Assembly: GCF_029960785.1 (NCBI RefSeq)
Contig: NZ_JASBQE010000083.1
Span: 1-54,525, forward strand
Reading direction: 5' to 3'
Length of the DNA: 54,525 nucleotides
From: Polyangium sp. 15x6
Lineage (GTDB): Bacteria > Myxococcota_A > Polyangia > Polyangiales > Polyangiaceae
This document shows, piece by piece, positions 33,530 through 42,819 of the stretch; position 1 is the stretch's first letter, and each line of letters starts with the position of its first letter. Position numbers and translations under genes: made by a program. The notes under the pieces were generated by a model. The model ran no database searches. It was not told the DNA's origin and saw only the letters and a program-made list of their open reading frames with translations.

Positions 33530-35526
33530 GGTTCCTCCGCGGGAAAATCGGCCGTGAGGCCAAGGTAAAGGGTCCGCCCCTGGACCGGCCGCTGGTCGCC
33601 CAATCGGCTGGGGTCTTTCTGGGCGCCGAGCGCATTGAGCACCCCGGCATAGGCGCGGAGCCCACGAACGAGCGGGCGCGCGATCCGCGCGTCGATCGTC
33701 TGGAAGCCGGGCGTACGCAAACCCTCGTCGAGGAAGGCGTCGGTGACCATGCGATACCGGAGCACGAGCTCGAGCCGGAGCGGCAGATCGGCCCGGATCG
33801 CGGTGACCACGGTGTGCGGCGGGCGGCCTTCGAGCGGGCGCTCGTTCTCGTCGTCCCGCGTCCAGAGATAGGAGTACCCGGCCTCCGCGCGCAGCACGTT
33901 CGCGAGGGTGAAGGCGCCGTCGATCTGCGCGCCGAACGTGCGCGCGCGGCCGATGTTGCGGTACGTGTAATCGTCGATGCCGCCCTGGCTCGCCGAGGGC
34001 CGGATGTCGATGTCGATGAGGCCGTCGATCCAGTTCGCGAAGACGCTGCCGCGGATCTGAAAGCCGTTTTTCGATCGATAACTCACGTCCCCGCTCGTGC
34101 CCCACGAGGTCTCGGGGCCGAGATTGGGATTGCCGAGCACGCGATACCCGAGGGCGCCGTGATCGAAGGCGAACCCGATCTCCTTCGCCGCCGGCGCGCG
34201 AAACCCGCGCCCGACCGAGGCTCGCACGGTGACGCTCGGCGAGGGCTGATACGAGAGCGCGAGCCGCGGCACCGCGACGCCGCCATAACGCAGGTGCATC
34301 TCCGCGCGGCCGCCGGCGAGCAGGGTGAGCGAATCGAAGAGCTTCCACCCGAGCTGCGCATACCCCGCGACGCTGCCCAGCGTGACGGGGACGAGCTCCT
34401 CGATCGTCTTCGTTTGCACCGCGCCGCTGATGAGCTCGGCGCGCGTGAGCGATTGCGAGAGCTTTTCCACCTCGGCGCGCATGCCCACGACCCAGGTGCG
34501 CCGCCCGTCCGCGATGGTGCCGGTCGCCTCCAGGCTGGAGAGCGAGGCCTCACGATCGCGGGTCTCGTCGATCGGCGATTCGTATCGGTCTTTCTGGGTC
34601 GTGTCGAATGCCCATTGTTGCCCGAGCGCGAGGCGCAGGGTCGATCCGCGGCCGAGATCGACGAGCTCGACGAGGTGGACCGCGAATCGATCGGTGCTTT
34701 GCGGCAGGTCGATCCGATAGGTCCCGAGGCCCGGGACGACCTGGCTTTGCCGGCCCTCGGACGCGTCGTGGATCCAGCGCACGCGGCCTTGCAGGCGCGT
34801 GCGAGAGTCGATGTTTCCGCCGACCCGGAGCCCGACCATTCCTTGCAGGCGCGAGGGCATGGCGAGGTCGACCGCGTCTTCGAGGAGCGAGACCCCGTCC
34901 GTGCGGAAAAAATTGCCGTCGAGCGTGGCCCAGGCGCGCTCCCCGCGCCACGCCGCATTGCCCTGGGCGATCACCCCGCGGCGATTGCGACCTTCGATCC
35001 GGGCCCGCCCGCTGAAGCCCGGGTGCAGGGGTTGTCCCGTGACGACATTGACGACCCCGCCGATCGCGCTCGTGCCATACAGCGAGCTCATCGGCCCGGC
35101 GACGACCTCGACGCGGGCGACGTCCGAGAGCGGCATTCGTGAGAGATCGATCGCGCCGCCCACGTCGCCGATGACGCGCTCGCCGTCTTCGAGGACGAGC
35201 ACGCGTTGTTTGTCGAGGCCCTGGATCTGGATCGCGCTCGGATTGCCGATGTCGCCGTACGCCGATGGATTGATCTGGACGCCGGGCTGCCCCGCGATTG
35301 CCTCGGCCACGTTCGTCGCGCCGCGCCGCTCGGCCTCCTCGCGCGTGACGACGTCGACGCGCACCGTGGCGCGCTGGCTCTGCTCGGGCATGCGTGTGCC
35401 CGTGACGACGACCTCGGCGCCGTTGTCCTTGTCCTTGCCGCTCTGCGCAGGCTCCTCGGCGTGTGCCGTCGCCGCAGCCAGCAGCGAGGCCCCGAAACAC
35501 AGGACGGCCGAGGTCGAAAGTCTCAT
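33526..35526 (-). CDS. TonB-dependent outer-membrane receptor (haem/siderophore type)
   Basis: 666 residues. Signal peptide ends about ATAHA, then a TonB-box-like EVVVTGTR. The plug domain covers about residues 45-160 (VAEAIAGQPGVQINPSA, VEVVAGPMSSLYGTSAIGGVVNVVT), followed by a 22-strand-type barrel ending in LYLGLTADF. FRAPAAKEIGFAFDH and NPNLGPETSWG match the FRAP/NPxL regions of haem and siderophore receptors. FRAP and NPNL motifs plus the HmuY partner suggest haem, though vitamin or siderophore transport is not excluded. No strong Shine-Dalgarno precedes ATG 35526. The promoter and Fur box lie immediately upstream. Confidence 0.9.
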   Translation of the reverse strand: MRLSTSAVLCFGASLLAAATAHAEEPAQSGKDKDNGAEVVVTGTRMPEQSQRATVRVDVVTREEAERRGATNVAEAIAGQPGVQINPSAYGDIGNPSAIQIQGLDKQRVLVLEDGERVIGDVGGAIDLSRMPLSDVARVEVVAGPMSSLYGTSAIGGVVNVVTGQPLHPGFSGRARIEGRNRRGVIAQGNAAWRGERAWATLDGNFFRTDGVSLLEDAVDLAMPSRLQGMVGLRVGGNIDSRTRLQGRVRWIHDASEGRQSQVVPGLGTYRIDLPQSTDRFAVHLVELVDLGRGSTLRLALGQQWAFDTTQKDRYESPIDETRDREASLSSLEATGTIADGRRTWVVGMRAEVEKLSQSLTRAELISGAVQTKTIEELVPVTLGSVAGYAQLGWKLFDSLTLLAGGRAEMHLRYGGVAVPRLALSYQPSPSVTVRASVGRGFRAPAAKEIGFAFDHGALGYRVLGNPNLGPETSWGTSGDVSYRSKNGFQIRGSVFANWIDGLIDIDIRPSASQGGIDDYTYRNIGRARTFGAQIDGAFTLANVLRAEAGYSYLWTRDDENERPLEGRPPHTVVTAIRADLPLRLELVLRYRMVTDAFLDEGLRTPGFQTIDARIARPLVRGLRAYAGVLNALGAQKDPSRLGDQRPVQGRTLYLGLTADFPAEEP

Positions 35527-35535
35527 CTGCGTTGA

Positions 35536-35550
35536 TGAAAGTGACTTTCA
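35536..35550. promoter_or_regulatory. Fur box
   Basis: TGAAAGT-G-ACTTTCA is a perfect 7-1-7 inverted repeat matching the Fur core pattern TGAnAnTnAnTnTCA. It lies 10 bp before the receptor ATG and just downstream of the -10 box, so bound Fur-Fe would block transcription start of the receptor/HmuY operon. Confidence 0.75.
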
Positions 35551-35551
35551 A

Positions 35552-35580
35552 CTTCTAGACGGGAACGTTGAAGAAGTCAA
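35552..35580 (-). promoter_or_regulatory. promoter of the TonB receptor/HmuY operon
   Basis: On the minus strand TTGACT (35575-35580) and TAGAAG (35552-35557) are 17 bp apart, with the Fur box starting 1 bp after the -10 element. The spacing makes iron repression easy to picture. Confidence 0.65.
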
Positions 35581-35638
35581 GAACAAGCGGATCACGTCCG
35601 GCCGCGTACGGTCTGCCGCTTGTGTTGTGTGCTGTGGT

Positions 35639-37828
35639 TCAGAGGTTCCGCACGAAGTAATCGCGGATGAGCTCCTCCATGTAGATGCGGTCCGGGGGAC
35701 GGCGGGGCATGTGGCGCTCGTCCGGGAAGAGGAGGAGGTCGTACGGCTTGCGGGCGGCGATCATGGCATTGATGAGCCGCGCAGTGTGTCGGAAATGAAC
35801 ATTCTCGTCGATGAGGCCGTGCACGAGCATGAGCTTGCCGCGGATGCCCTCGACGTGGCGCATCACGCTGCTGTCCTCGTAGCCGCGCGCGTTCTCCGAC
35901 GGCATGCCCATGTACCGCTCGGTGTAATGGGTGTCGTAGCCGTCCCAGTGCGTGACCGGAGCGCCGGCGACCGCGACCTTGAACGTCTCCGGCGCGCGCG
36001 CGAGGCACATCGCGGCCATGTACCCGCCGTAGCTCCAGCCGTAGACGCCGACACGCGTCGGATCCGCGAGCCCCTGGGAGACGAGAAAGCGGACGCCGTC
36101 GACCTGATCGTCGACCTCGATCGAGCCCATGCGGTACTTGATCGCGCCCTCGAACGCGAGCCCGCGCCGCGCGCTGCCGCGGTTGTCCACCATGAACACG
36201 AGATACCCGAGGCTCCGCAGCCATTGCGGGCGCATCGTGACCGTCATGTTCCAGCCGTTCGTCACGAGCTGCACGTGCGGGCCGCCATACACGTAGACGA
36301 TCGTCGGAAACGGACCCTTGCCGAAATGCGCCGGCGGCCGATAGAGCGCGCCATACAAAGTCTCGCCATCCCGCGAGGTGAACGAGACGAGCTCGGGCGG
36401 CGTGAGGCCGAGCGCGGGGATGCGGGGATCAGGCTCGTCGTGAATCGTGGCGAGCACGGCGCCGTCCTCGATCGAGCGGAGTTTTACGGTGGGCGGGCGA
36501 TCGTTCGTGTGATGGACGTCGACGAAACGACGGCAGGCGCGGTCGCAGGTGACCACGTGCATGCCGGGCTCGGTGGTGATGCGCCGCATCTCGCCGCCGT
36601 CGAGAGGCACGGCATAGAGGTGGCTTTCGAGCGGGCCCGCGGCCGTGGCCGTGAGATAAACGAAGCCGCCTTTTTCATCGACGCCGCGGACGTCGTCAAC
36701 CATCCACGCCCCGCGCGTCAGCTCGGCGACGAGGTTTCCTTCGTGATCGTATCGATGAAGGTGTCGATACCCCGTCCGCTCCGATGCCCACAAGAATCCG
36801 CCGTCCGCGAGCGGGCGGAGGAGGTCGTGCAGGTTGATCCAGACGTTCGTCTCCTCGCGCAAGAGGCGCTTCCGCGCGCCCGTCGCGCGGTCGAAGACCA
36901 CGAGCTCGAGCCAAGTCTGCACCCGATTCTGGAGCTCCGCGGCGAGCCGGCCGCCCGCGAGCCAATGCACGCGGGCGAGATACACCTCCTCGCCGTAGCT
37001 CGTATCCATCCAGGCGGGCGTTCCGCCCGACACGGAGACGACCCCGAGCCGTACGCGGGCGTTCTCCTTGCCGGCGAAGGGGTAATGGTGGTCCTCCTCC
37101 GCCTCGTCGCCCGTCGTGGCCTTGCCCTGGTGGACGATCCGATAAATGGGGATGTGCGTCTCGTCGACCTCGGTGAACGCGATCCATTTCCCGTCCGGCG
37201 ACCACCAGTACCCGCGGTGCCGCGACATCTCCTCCTGCGCCACGTATTCGGCGAGGCCGTGCGTCTTGCCCGTGCCCCGCGCGCCCGAGGTGATCTGCCG
37301 CGGCGAGCCGCCGGCCGCGTCGACGACGTAAAGCTCCGCGTCACGGACGAACGCGACGAAAGCGCCGTCGGGCGAGAGCTGCGGGTCGAGGATCGGCGCG
37401 CCCTCGGACGCGACGAGCTTGCGGAGCGGCGCGGAGGGACCGTCCTGCACGTAGAGATCGCCCTTGATGGGCACGAGCACGCGGTTCGCGCGGTTCGCCC
37501 AGGCGTACGTGGTGACGCCGATCTCGCGCTGGCGCTGGCGCTCGCGGCGCAGCGCCTCGGCGAGCGAGACGTTCTCTTCGGTGGTGCCGCCGTCGGGCGG
37601 CGAGACGAAGAGGCTCTCGGTCCCCGTCTGGGGGTCGAAGACGAAGAGCTGCCGCACGAGGCTGCGTTCGGGGCTCTTCAGATAGGTGATCAGGCGATCG
37701 TCGGGGCTGAAAGCCACCTGATCGGGGATCGCCATGCCCGGCAGCGGGTGGCGGGCGACCTCCTCCACGGCGAGGGTGCCCTCGGCGGCTTCGAGGGCCT
37801 TCGGGGCGTCGATTTCGGTAACGGACAT
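35639..37828 (-). CDS. S9 family prolyl peptidase, DPP4-like
   Basis: 729 residues from ATG 37828. An N-terminal beta-propeller (about 40-470; repeats such as [23 protein letters not shown] and [22 protein letters not shown]) gates an alpha/beta-hydrolase domain. The catalytic triad is Ser599 in GWSYGGYM, Asp674 in GLIDENV and His706 in DERHMPRRP. The overall layout is S9B (dipeptidyl peptidase IV-type), cleaving after Pro or Ala near the N-terminus of peptides. No signal peptide is evident, so it may be cytosolic. It lies upstream of the iron operon in the same direction, but the Fur promoter in between makes it a separate unit. GGGAAG precedes the ATG. Confidence 0.9.
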   Translation of the reverse strand: MSVTEIDAPKALEAAEGTLAVEEVARHPLPGMAIPDQVAFSPDDRLITYLKSPERSLVRQLFVFDPQTGTESLFVSPPDGGTTEENVSLAEALRRERQRQREIGVTTYAWANRANRVLVPIKGDLYVQDGPSAPLRKLVASEGAPILDPQLSPDGAFVAFVRDAELYVVDAAGGSPRQITSGARGTGKTHGLAEYVAQEEMSRHRGYWWSPDGKWIAFTEVDETHIPIYRIVHQGKATTGDEAEEDHHYPFAGKENARVRLGVVSVSGGTPAWMDTSYGEEVYLARVHWLAGGRLAAELQNRVQTWLELVVFDRATGARKRLLREETNVWINLHDLLRPLADGGFLWASERTGYRHLHRYDHEGNLVAELTRGAWMVDDVRGVDEKGGFVYLTATAAGPLESHLYAVPLDGGEMRRITTEPGMHVVTCDRACRRFVDVHHTNDRPPTVKLRSIEDGAVLATIHDEPDPRIPALGLTPPELVSFTSRDGETLYGALYRPPAHFGKGPFPTIVYVYGGPHVQLVTNGWNMTVTMRPQWLRSLGYLVFMVDNRGSARRGLAFEGAIKYRMGSIEVDDQVDGVRFLVSQGLADPTRVGVYGWSYGGYMAAMCLARAPETFKVAVAGAPVTHWDGYDTHYTERYMGMPSENARGYEDSSVMRHVEGIRGKLMLVHGLIDENVHFRHTARLINAMIAARKPYDLLLFPDERHMPRRPPDRIYMEELIRDYFVRNL

Positions 37829-38175
37829 CGTGGTTCTTCCCGGGTGAGCGTGGCGCGCAACGTATACCATCGCCGCGGGAAACTCCACGCGAGCGACCAT
37901 GCCCGAGGGAGACGACGAAGAGGGCAGAGCGTGAGCTGGTGTGATGTCGGTTACGGTTTGACCGGATTGCGCAACGGGTCGGGGCGGGTTGCGCGAATTG
38001 CGCAACGGACGTTTCACAACTTGCGCAAATGGCGCGGGGCGTCATGGGCTTTCCTGGGTTTTCCGGGGGTGGATGGTCGGGCACGTTCATTGCCGATCGT
38101 CCGGACGAAGCCCACGGGACGGCCAGGATGCGCGTCCCTCAGCGACCCCGTGCAGGTACACAGGCAGGTAACCGC
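37829..38175. other. 347-bp divergent region, S9 peptidase / beta-barrel gene
   Basis: Gene-free. On the minus strand TATACG (37861-37866) is a candidate -10 for the peptidase gene. The centre holds the TTGCGCAA cluster at 37967-38028. Between 38040 and 38160 nothing but GC-rich sequence is evident. AGGCAGG at 38161-38167 is the Shine-Dalgarno for ATG 38176. Confidence 0.5.
37967..38028. promoter_or_regulatory. cluster of TTGCGCAA palindromes
   Basis: Perfect TTGCGCAA octamers occur at 37967-37974, 37998-38005 and 38021-38028, and a one-base variant TTGCGCGA at 37989-37996. Two are followed by CGG. Four copies in 62 bp of intergenic DNA suggest a cooperative operator controlling one or both divergent genes. 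The binding protein is unknown. Confidence 0.55.
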
Positions 38176-38835
38176 ATGCGAATCTCCCTTATCGTCGCCT
38201 CGAAGCTCGCGCTCCTCGCAACCCTCGTGACGGTCTCGGCGAGCGCCGCCGAGAACGCGCCGCTGGACGGAGGGAAGGAGCTCCTACTGAGGCCGCGCCG
38301 GTTCCACGTGGGCATCTCGGGCGGCGTAGCCTACCAGACCGTGCGCGTGCCGATGGTGATCCCCACGGAGTACGTGGCCGCGACGCTCGGCCTGCACGCG
38401 GGTTACAAGGTGACCGACCGGCTCTCGATTGGCTTCGAGGTGACGACCATCGAGAAGAACATGGGGCGCGGCGGGCCCTTCCAGAGTTTCGATCCGGGGC
38501 TCGCGCCGCAGGCGGAGTGCAACAACTGCGAGCCGCCGCCGTTCGGCGGCTGGGTGAAGAACACGACGGCGGTCTTCGGCACCCTCGGGCCGCGCGTCGA
38601 GTTTACTCCCTTTGGCACGGACGGCTTCTACCTCGGCGCCACGGCTGGGTTCGCGTTCCTCTGGGGCGTCGACTCGATCTACGGCTTCGGCGGCGCGGGG
38701 CGCGTGGGCTATCGGGTGCGCATCGCCGACATCCTCGGCCTCGCCATCGAAGGCGGCGCCCAGGCGCAAACGTTCGGCAGCGGCTCGTACACCGCCGCGC
38801 CTTACGGGATGGTTTCTTTCCAGCCTTATTTCTGA
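38176..38835 (+). CDS. outer-membrane beta-barrel-like protein
   Basis: 219 residues. A Sec signal peptide (MRISLIVASKLALLATLVTVSASA) precedes alternating strand patterns (FHVGISGGVAYQTVRVP, YVAATLGLHAGYKVTDRLSIGFEV, GTLGPRVEFTPFGTDGFYLGATAGFAFLWG, GRVGYRVRIADILGLAIEGGAQAQTF) ending with an aromatic residue (VSFQPYF). The pattern and terminal Phe are typical of 8-stranded outer-membrane barrels. A loop with CNNC may form a disulfide. Ligand unknown. ATG 38176 has a good Shine-Dalgarno. The TTGCGCAA cluster lies about 150 bp upstream. Confidence 0.75.
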   Translation: MRISLIVASKLALLATLVTVSASAAENAPLDGGKELLLRPRRFHVGISGGVAYQTVRVPMVIPTEYVAATLGLHAGYKVTDRLSIGFEVTTIEKNMGRGGPFQSFDPGLAPQAECNNCEPPPFGGWVKNTTAVFGTLGPRVEFTPFGTDGFYLGATAGFAFLWGVDSIYGFGGAGRVGYRVRIADILGLAIEGGAQAQTFGSGSYTAAPYGMVSFQPYF

Positions 38836-38938
38836 GGCGTCGCAAAGCCGCCCTCGATCCCGGATTGACGGGTGAAAATGGAGGGCGGTAGCCTCCGGGA
38901 ATGCCGAACGTTCCCAACGAGCGGGCGCGCCGAACCCC

Positions 38939-40309
38939 GTGACACGGATTCACGACGTCGTGGTGCTCGGCGGCGGGCCTTCCGGGCTCGCCGCAGCGAT
39001 CGCGCTCGGCGCGCGGGGCCTTCGCGTCGTCGTCCTCGAGCGGGGGCGGCTCGGGCGGCCGCGCGTGGGCGAGACGTTCGGGCCCGAAATCGAGCCGCTC
39101 CTCGCCACGCTCGGGGTCCGGGAGGCGTTTCGGGCCGAGGCCTGCGTGCCCTTTCGAGGCGTGCGTTCGGCCTGGGGTTCGGCGGAGATCGCGGCGCGCC
39201 CGTCGATCGTCCATCCGCTCGGCGAGGGGTTTCACGTGGACCGCGCCCGCTTCGACGCGATGCTCGCGGGCGCCGCGGCCGAGCGCGGGGTCGTGCTCCT
39301 CGAGGAGACCGGGGTCCCGACGATCGAGGAGGATGCGGCGGGGATTTCCGTGCGTTCGCGCGACGGCGTCGAGGTTCGGTGCAGGTTCCTCGTCGACGCG
39401 AGCGGCCGCGGCGCGCCCGCGGGCGCCGTGGGATCGAACGCGCGGCGCTGGCTCGCCTGTGATCGCATGATCGCGATCCTCGCGCGGATGACGCCGCCCG
39501 AGGGCCGGGACGTGGAGCCCGAGCTGCTCCTCGAATCCGCCGAGGAGGGGTGGTGGTACGTCGCGCCGCAGCCGGGCCGGAAGCTCTTCTGCGTGCTCCT
39601 GACGGACGCGGATCTCACGGCCGGGGCGCCTCGCGCGGAGCCCCTCGAACGATTTCGCGCGGTGCTCGAAAGGACGAACCACGTGCGGGCGCTCGCGGAG
39701 GGATGCTCGATCGACGAGCCGCCGCGCGTGGTGCGGGCCGACGTGGGGATGCTCGTGCCGGGCCGGGGCGCGCGCTGGTGCGCGGTCGGGGACGCGCTCG
39801 TCGCGGGGGATCCGCTGGCCGGGGACGGCGTGGCGCGGGGGTTTCGTTCGGCGATCGAGGCGGCGACGGACATCGATCGGGCCCTCGCGGAGGGTGCGGA
39901 TGCCTTGCCTGAGGCGGCCACGGATGCGGCGGCGTTTCTCGCGGGGCATCTCGATCGACGCGCCCGATACTACGGCATGGAGACGCGTTTTTCCGAGGCG
40001 CTCTTCTGGAAGCGGCGCCAGGTGTTCGATTGGCAGAAGGCGCCGATCGGCCTGGATCCGCGGGTGATTTTACGGTGGGACGGGCGCGAGCCCGATCCGC
40101 AGGAGATCGCGCCGATCGAGGCGCTCGTGCCGCCGAAGGCGCTCGCCTCCGTGCTCGATTTCCTTCGGAGCCCGCGCGCCGCGCACGAGGCGCTCGCCGC
40201 GCTCCGGTCCGCGGCGCCGCTCGGCGATCGACGTCTGCTCGTCGGGCTCGAAGGGCTCGTCGCGCTGGGGATCGTGAACGAGCAGGCCGAGAGCGATCTC
40301 AGAGGATGA
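38939..40309 (+). CDS. FAD-dependent oxidoreductase (halogenase/LodB-like fold)
   Basis: 456 residues from GTG 38939. The Rossmann motif GGGPSGLAAAIAL (about residues 11-23) binds FAD; DASGRGAP and the late GDALVAGDPLAGDGVARGFRSAIEAA match the second FAD-contact region of the p-hydroxybenzoate hydroxylase-like flavoproteins, including tryptophan-halogenase-like and LodB-like proteins. The Lys of the WxWxIP halogenase motif is not seen, so halogenation is unlikely. No LodA partner is next to it. The C-terminal 70 residues are helical. Its end overlaps the convergent membrane-protein gene by 11 bp. Substrate not deducible. Confidence 0.72.
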   Translation: MTRIHDVVVLGGGPSGLAAAIALGARGLRVVVLERGRLGRPRVGETFGPEIEPLLATLGVREAFRAEACVPFRGVRSAWGSAEIAARPSIVHPLGEGFHVDRARFDAMLAGAAAERGVVLLEETGVPTIEEDAAGISVRSRDGVEVRCRFLVDASGRGAPAGAVGSNARRWLACDRMIAILARMTPPEGRDVEPELLLESAEEGWWYVAPQPGRKLFCVLLTDADLTAGAPRAEPLERFRAVLERTNHVRALAEGCSIDEPPRVVRADVGMLVPGRGARWCAVGDALVAGDPLAGDGVARGFRSAIEAATDIDRALAEGADALPEAATDAAAFLAGHLDRRARYYGMETRFSEALFWKRRQVFDWQKAPIGLDPRVILRWDGREPDPQEIAPIEALVPPKALASVLDFLRSPRAAHEALAALRSAAPLGDRRLLVGLEGLVALGIVNEQAESDLRG

Positions 40310-41093
40310 ACGGGATCAGGGCGCGCCGCTCGACCGGGTAATCGGGGAACTTCTGGCGGTACCAGGCGTGCGTGGCGAACGCGCGCGGCACGAGGTTCGC
40401 CGCGCTGATGGCGAAGATGAAGACGCCGGCGAGAGACCACGTGCACAGGGCAAACCCGGCCCAGCCCGTGAGCTCGGTCAGGTAGCTCGGGTTCGTGACC
40501 CATTGGAAGAGGCCGCCGCGGGGGATGCGGTAGATCCGCTCGCCGCTGTCGACCTCCGCGCGGGTGCGCAGGTTCCTGAGGATCGAGTCCGAGTGCAAGG
40601 TGAGGCCGAACGAAATGTAATAGATCACGAAACCCACGAGGAAGCGCGGGTCCGTGAGCCATTCGGGGCCGTACTGGGGGCCGAGGCGCGAGATGAAGTC
40701 GGCGTGGAGATAGCCGTGCATCGAGGTGACGAGGACGCCCGTGCCCACGACGAGGAGGCCGAACGTGGAGCGCTGGCCCTTCGGGACGCGCATCGAGAGC
40801 GGAAAGTAGAAGCCGCGGTTGCCGTAATGGAGGAGCCACATCCCGAGGAAGACGAGCGGGACGAGCTCGCCGCGGTGCGGGCCGCGAATGTAAAAGTACA
40901 GGAACGAGAGCGTCGCGGGCAGCTCCATGAGGAACCAGCCGAGGCGCGGGTCGAGCGCGACGCCGAAGCGTGGGCTCGCGAAGCGGCCATACGGAGAGGG
41001 GACGAACCACGCGGCGACCGCGACGAACAGGGCAAAGCCGAGCGCGATCGAGAGGGCGAGGTCGTAGGTGGCGTCGCCGGTGTACGTGAGCAC
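40299..41093 (-). CDS. 3-oxo-5-alpha-steroid 4-dehydrogenase-family membrane protein
   Basis: 264 residues from GTG 41093. Six to seven hydrophobic helices. The C-terminal third has GERIYRIPRGGLFQWVTNPSYLTELTGWAGFALCTWSL and a later NLVPRAFATHAWYRQKFPDYPVERRALIPFIL, the conserved signature of steroid 5-alpha-reductase/enoyl-reductase membrane enzymes, which use NADPH to reduce an enone. Sterol or long-chain enoyl substrates are plausible; myxobacteria are among the few sterol-making bacteria. It converges on the flavoprotein gene with an 11-bp overlap and is divergent from the cytochrome gene. Confidence 0.82.
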   Translation of the reverse strand: MLTYTGDATYDLALSIALGFALFVAVAAWFVPSPYGRFASPRFGVALDPRLGWFLMELPATLSFLYFYIRGPHRGELVPLVFLGMWLLHYGNRGFYFPLSMRVPKGQRSTFGLLVVGTGVLVTSMHGYLHADFISRLGPQYGPEWLTDPRFLVGFVIYYISFGLTLHSDSILRNLRTRAEVDSGERIYRIPRGGLFQWVTNPSYLTELTGWAGFALCTWSLAGVFIFAISAANLVPRAFATHAWYRQKFPDYPVERRALIPFIL

Positions 41094-41167
41094 GGTTTCC
41101 GGGTTGATACTACAGCCTGCACGGGGGGCACAAGCCAGCTCGAGGGGCGGCTGCTAGGATGGGCCAT

Positions 41168-41908
41168 ATGCGATGGATGTCTTTTCTCACCGGAGCCTCG
41201 CTCCTTTCGGGGCTCCTTTGTGCGTGCGAGCCGGAGCCCGAGATCGTGGAGGGCTCCGCGGAGGACCACGGCAAGGCGCTCTTTTCGGACCCGACGCTCA
41301 CCGAGACGCAGGCGAATTCGTTCTCCTGCGCGACGTGCCACCCGACGTCGAAGCCGTCCGCGGACGGACCCATCCTGCCCGGCGCGCCGCTCGCGGGCGT
41401 GACGCGGCGAGCTTCGTATTGGGGCGGAATGGAGGTCGAGCTGCTCCGCTCGATGAACCATTGTCTTTATTATTTCATGCTGTCGAGCAAATCCTGGTCG
41501 GCCGAGGACGAGCGGGGCCGCGCGCTGTATGCGTATCTCGATGCTTTGCCCGCCGGGGCGGAGGACGAGCAGCCATGGCCGTTCACGGTGCCGGTGCAGA
41601 TCACGGCGCCAGCCGCGGGCGACGCGACCGCGGGCGCGTCCGTCTACACGCGCGCCTGCGAGAGCTGTCACGGCGCGGCAAAGACGGGCGACGGCCGCCT
41701 CGTGGCGCGGGCGCCGATCCTGCCGGATCAGACGCTCGCCGAGCACCCGCTCGGCATGTACACGGAGGAGCAACGCAGGCTCGTCTTCGTGCAGAAGACG
41801 CGGCACGGCGGGTTTCTGGGGTACGGCGGGCAGATGCCGCCGTTCTCGATGGAGGTGTTCTCCGACGAGCAAATGGCGGATCTGCTCGCGTTTCTCGGCG
41901 TTCCTTGA
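41168..41908 (+). CDS. dihaem cytochrome c lipoprotein
   Basis: 246 residues. A lipoprotein-type signal (LLSGLLCAC) is followed by two c-type haem motifs, CATCH in the N-terminal half and CESCH in the C-terminal half, each with a downstream Met candidate (MNHCLYYFM; GQMPPFSMEVF). It should carry electrons in the periplasm or at the outer membrane. ATG 41168 has an AGGA at good spacing; an ATG three codons earlier (41159) is also in frame. The methyltransferase gene starts 35 bp later but may be unrelated. Confidence 0.85.
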   Translation: MRWMSFLTGASLLSGLLCACEPEPEIVEGSAEDHGKALFSDPTLTETQANSFSCATCHPTSKPSADGPILPGAPLAGVTRRASYWGGMEVELLRSMNHCLYYFMLSSKSWSAEDERGRALYAYLDALPAGAEDEQPWPFTVPVQITAPAAGDATAGASVYTRACESCHGAAKTGDGRLVARAPILPDQTLAEHPLGMYTEEQRRLVFVQKTRHGGFLGYGGQMPPFSMEVFSDEQMADLLAFLGVP

Positions 41909-41943
41909 CGTCCCAACGCCGCACGCGAGAGACGACATCCATC

Positions 41944-42819
41944 ATGTCAGAATCCGACATCTATCTGCTCGGGCGCAGCGCGCAGGAAGAAGAGCGTCTC
42001 CGCAAGCAGATCCAGGAACTCGCGGGGGAAGCTCGGTGGTTGCTCGATCAAATCCAGATTCGCCCAGGCGCAAGGGCCATCGAGCTCGGCTGCGGCCCGC
42101 AGGGCGTGCTCGAGCTGCTCTCCGAGCGCGTGGGGCCGTCCGGGACCGTGGTCGGGCTGGACAAGAACGAGGGGTTCGTCGCTTCGGCACGGAAGCATGT
42201 GGCGGAGCAACGGCGAACCAACGTCGAGGTCGTGCAAGGGGACGCGAGGGCCACGAACCTCCCCAAATCGTCGTTCGACGTGGTGTTCTGTCGATTGCTG
42301 CTCGTGAACGTTCCAGAGCCGGAACAGGTCGTCGATGAGATGGTCTCGTTGCTGCGTCCCGGAGGCGTCATTGCGAGCCACGAGGCGGACTATCTACCGC
42401 ACATGTGCGACCCACCTTCCCCCGCCTGGGATCGTCTGTTCGAGATTTTCCAGGCGTACAGCCGTGCAAAGGGCGTCGACCTGTTCGTCGGGAGGAGAGT
42501 CCACCGGATGTTGCGTGACGCCGGGATCGTGGAGATTCAAGTGAATCCGGTGATCCACGTCTACCCGCATGGCCATAACCGCCGGAGCATCTTCCTCGAC
42601 TTCGTCCAGAATGTCCGCGACGACCTCGTCAGGGACGGCTTCGCCAAGGAGGAGGAGCTGAACGCGCTCACGCAAGACCTGAAGCGCCATTGCGACGATC
42701 CCGAGACTCTGGTCGTCTCGCACCTGTTTTTTCAGGTTTGGGGCCGCAAACCGGAAGGTCAGAAATCGAGCGGGCCGAGGAGCCAGTGGCCGGGGGAGTC
42801 GGGCGATTCGTCGAAGTAA
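41944..42819 (+). CDS. class I SAM-dependent methyltransferase
   Basis: 291 residues. The SAM-binding fold shows motif I AIELGCGPQG (about 44-53), GLDKNEGF as the acidic motif II, VVQGDARATNLP as motif III with SFDVVFCRLLLVNV following, and LRPGGVIASHE as the post-strand motif. A helical N-terminal lead (AQEEERLRKQIQELAGEA) and an extra C-terminal region complete it. Small-molecule methylation is likely; substrate unknown. Its last 61 bp overlap the 3' end of the EF-hand gene on the other strand. Confidence 0.85.
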   Translation: MSESDIYLLGRSAQEEERLRKQIQELAGEARWLLDQIQIRPGARAIELGCGPQGVLELLSERVGPSGTVVGLDKNEGFVASARKHVAEQRRTNVEVVQGDARATNLPKSSFDVVFCRLLLVNVPEPEQVVDEMVSLLRPGGVIASHEADYLPHMCDPPSPAWDRLFEIFQAYSRAKGVDLFVGRRVHRMLRDAGIVEIQVNPVIHVYPHGHNRRSIFLDFVQNVRDDLVRDGFAKEEELNALTQDLKRHCDDPETLVVSHLFFQVWGRKPEGQKSSGPRSQWPGESGDSSK

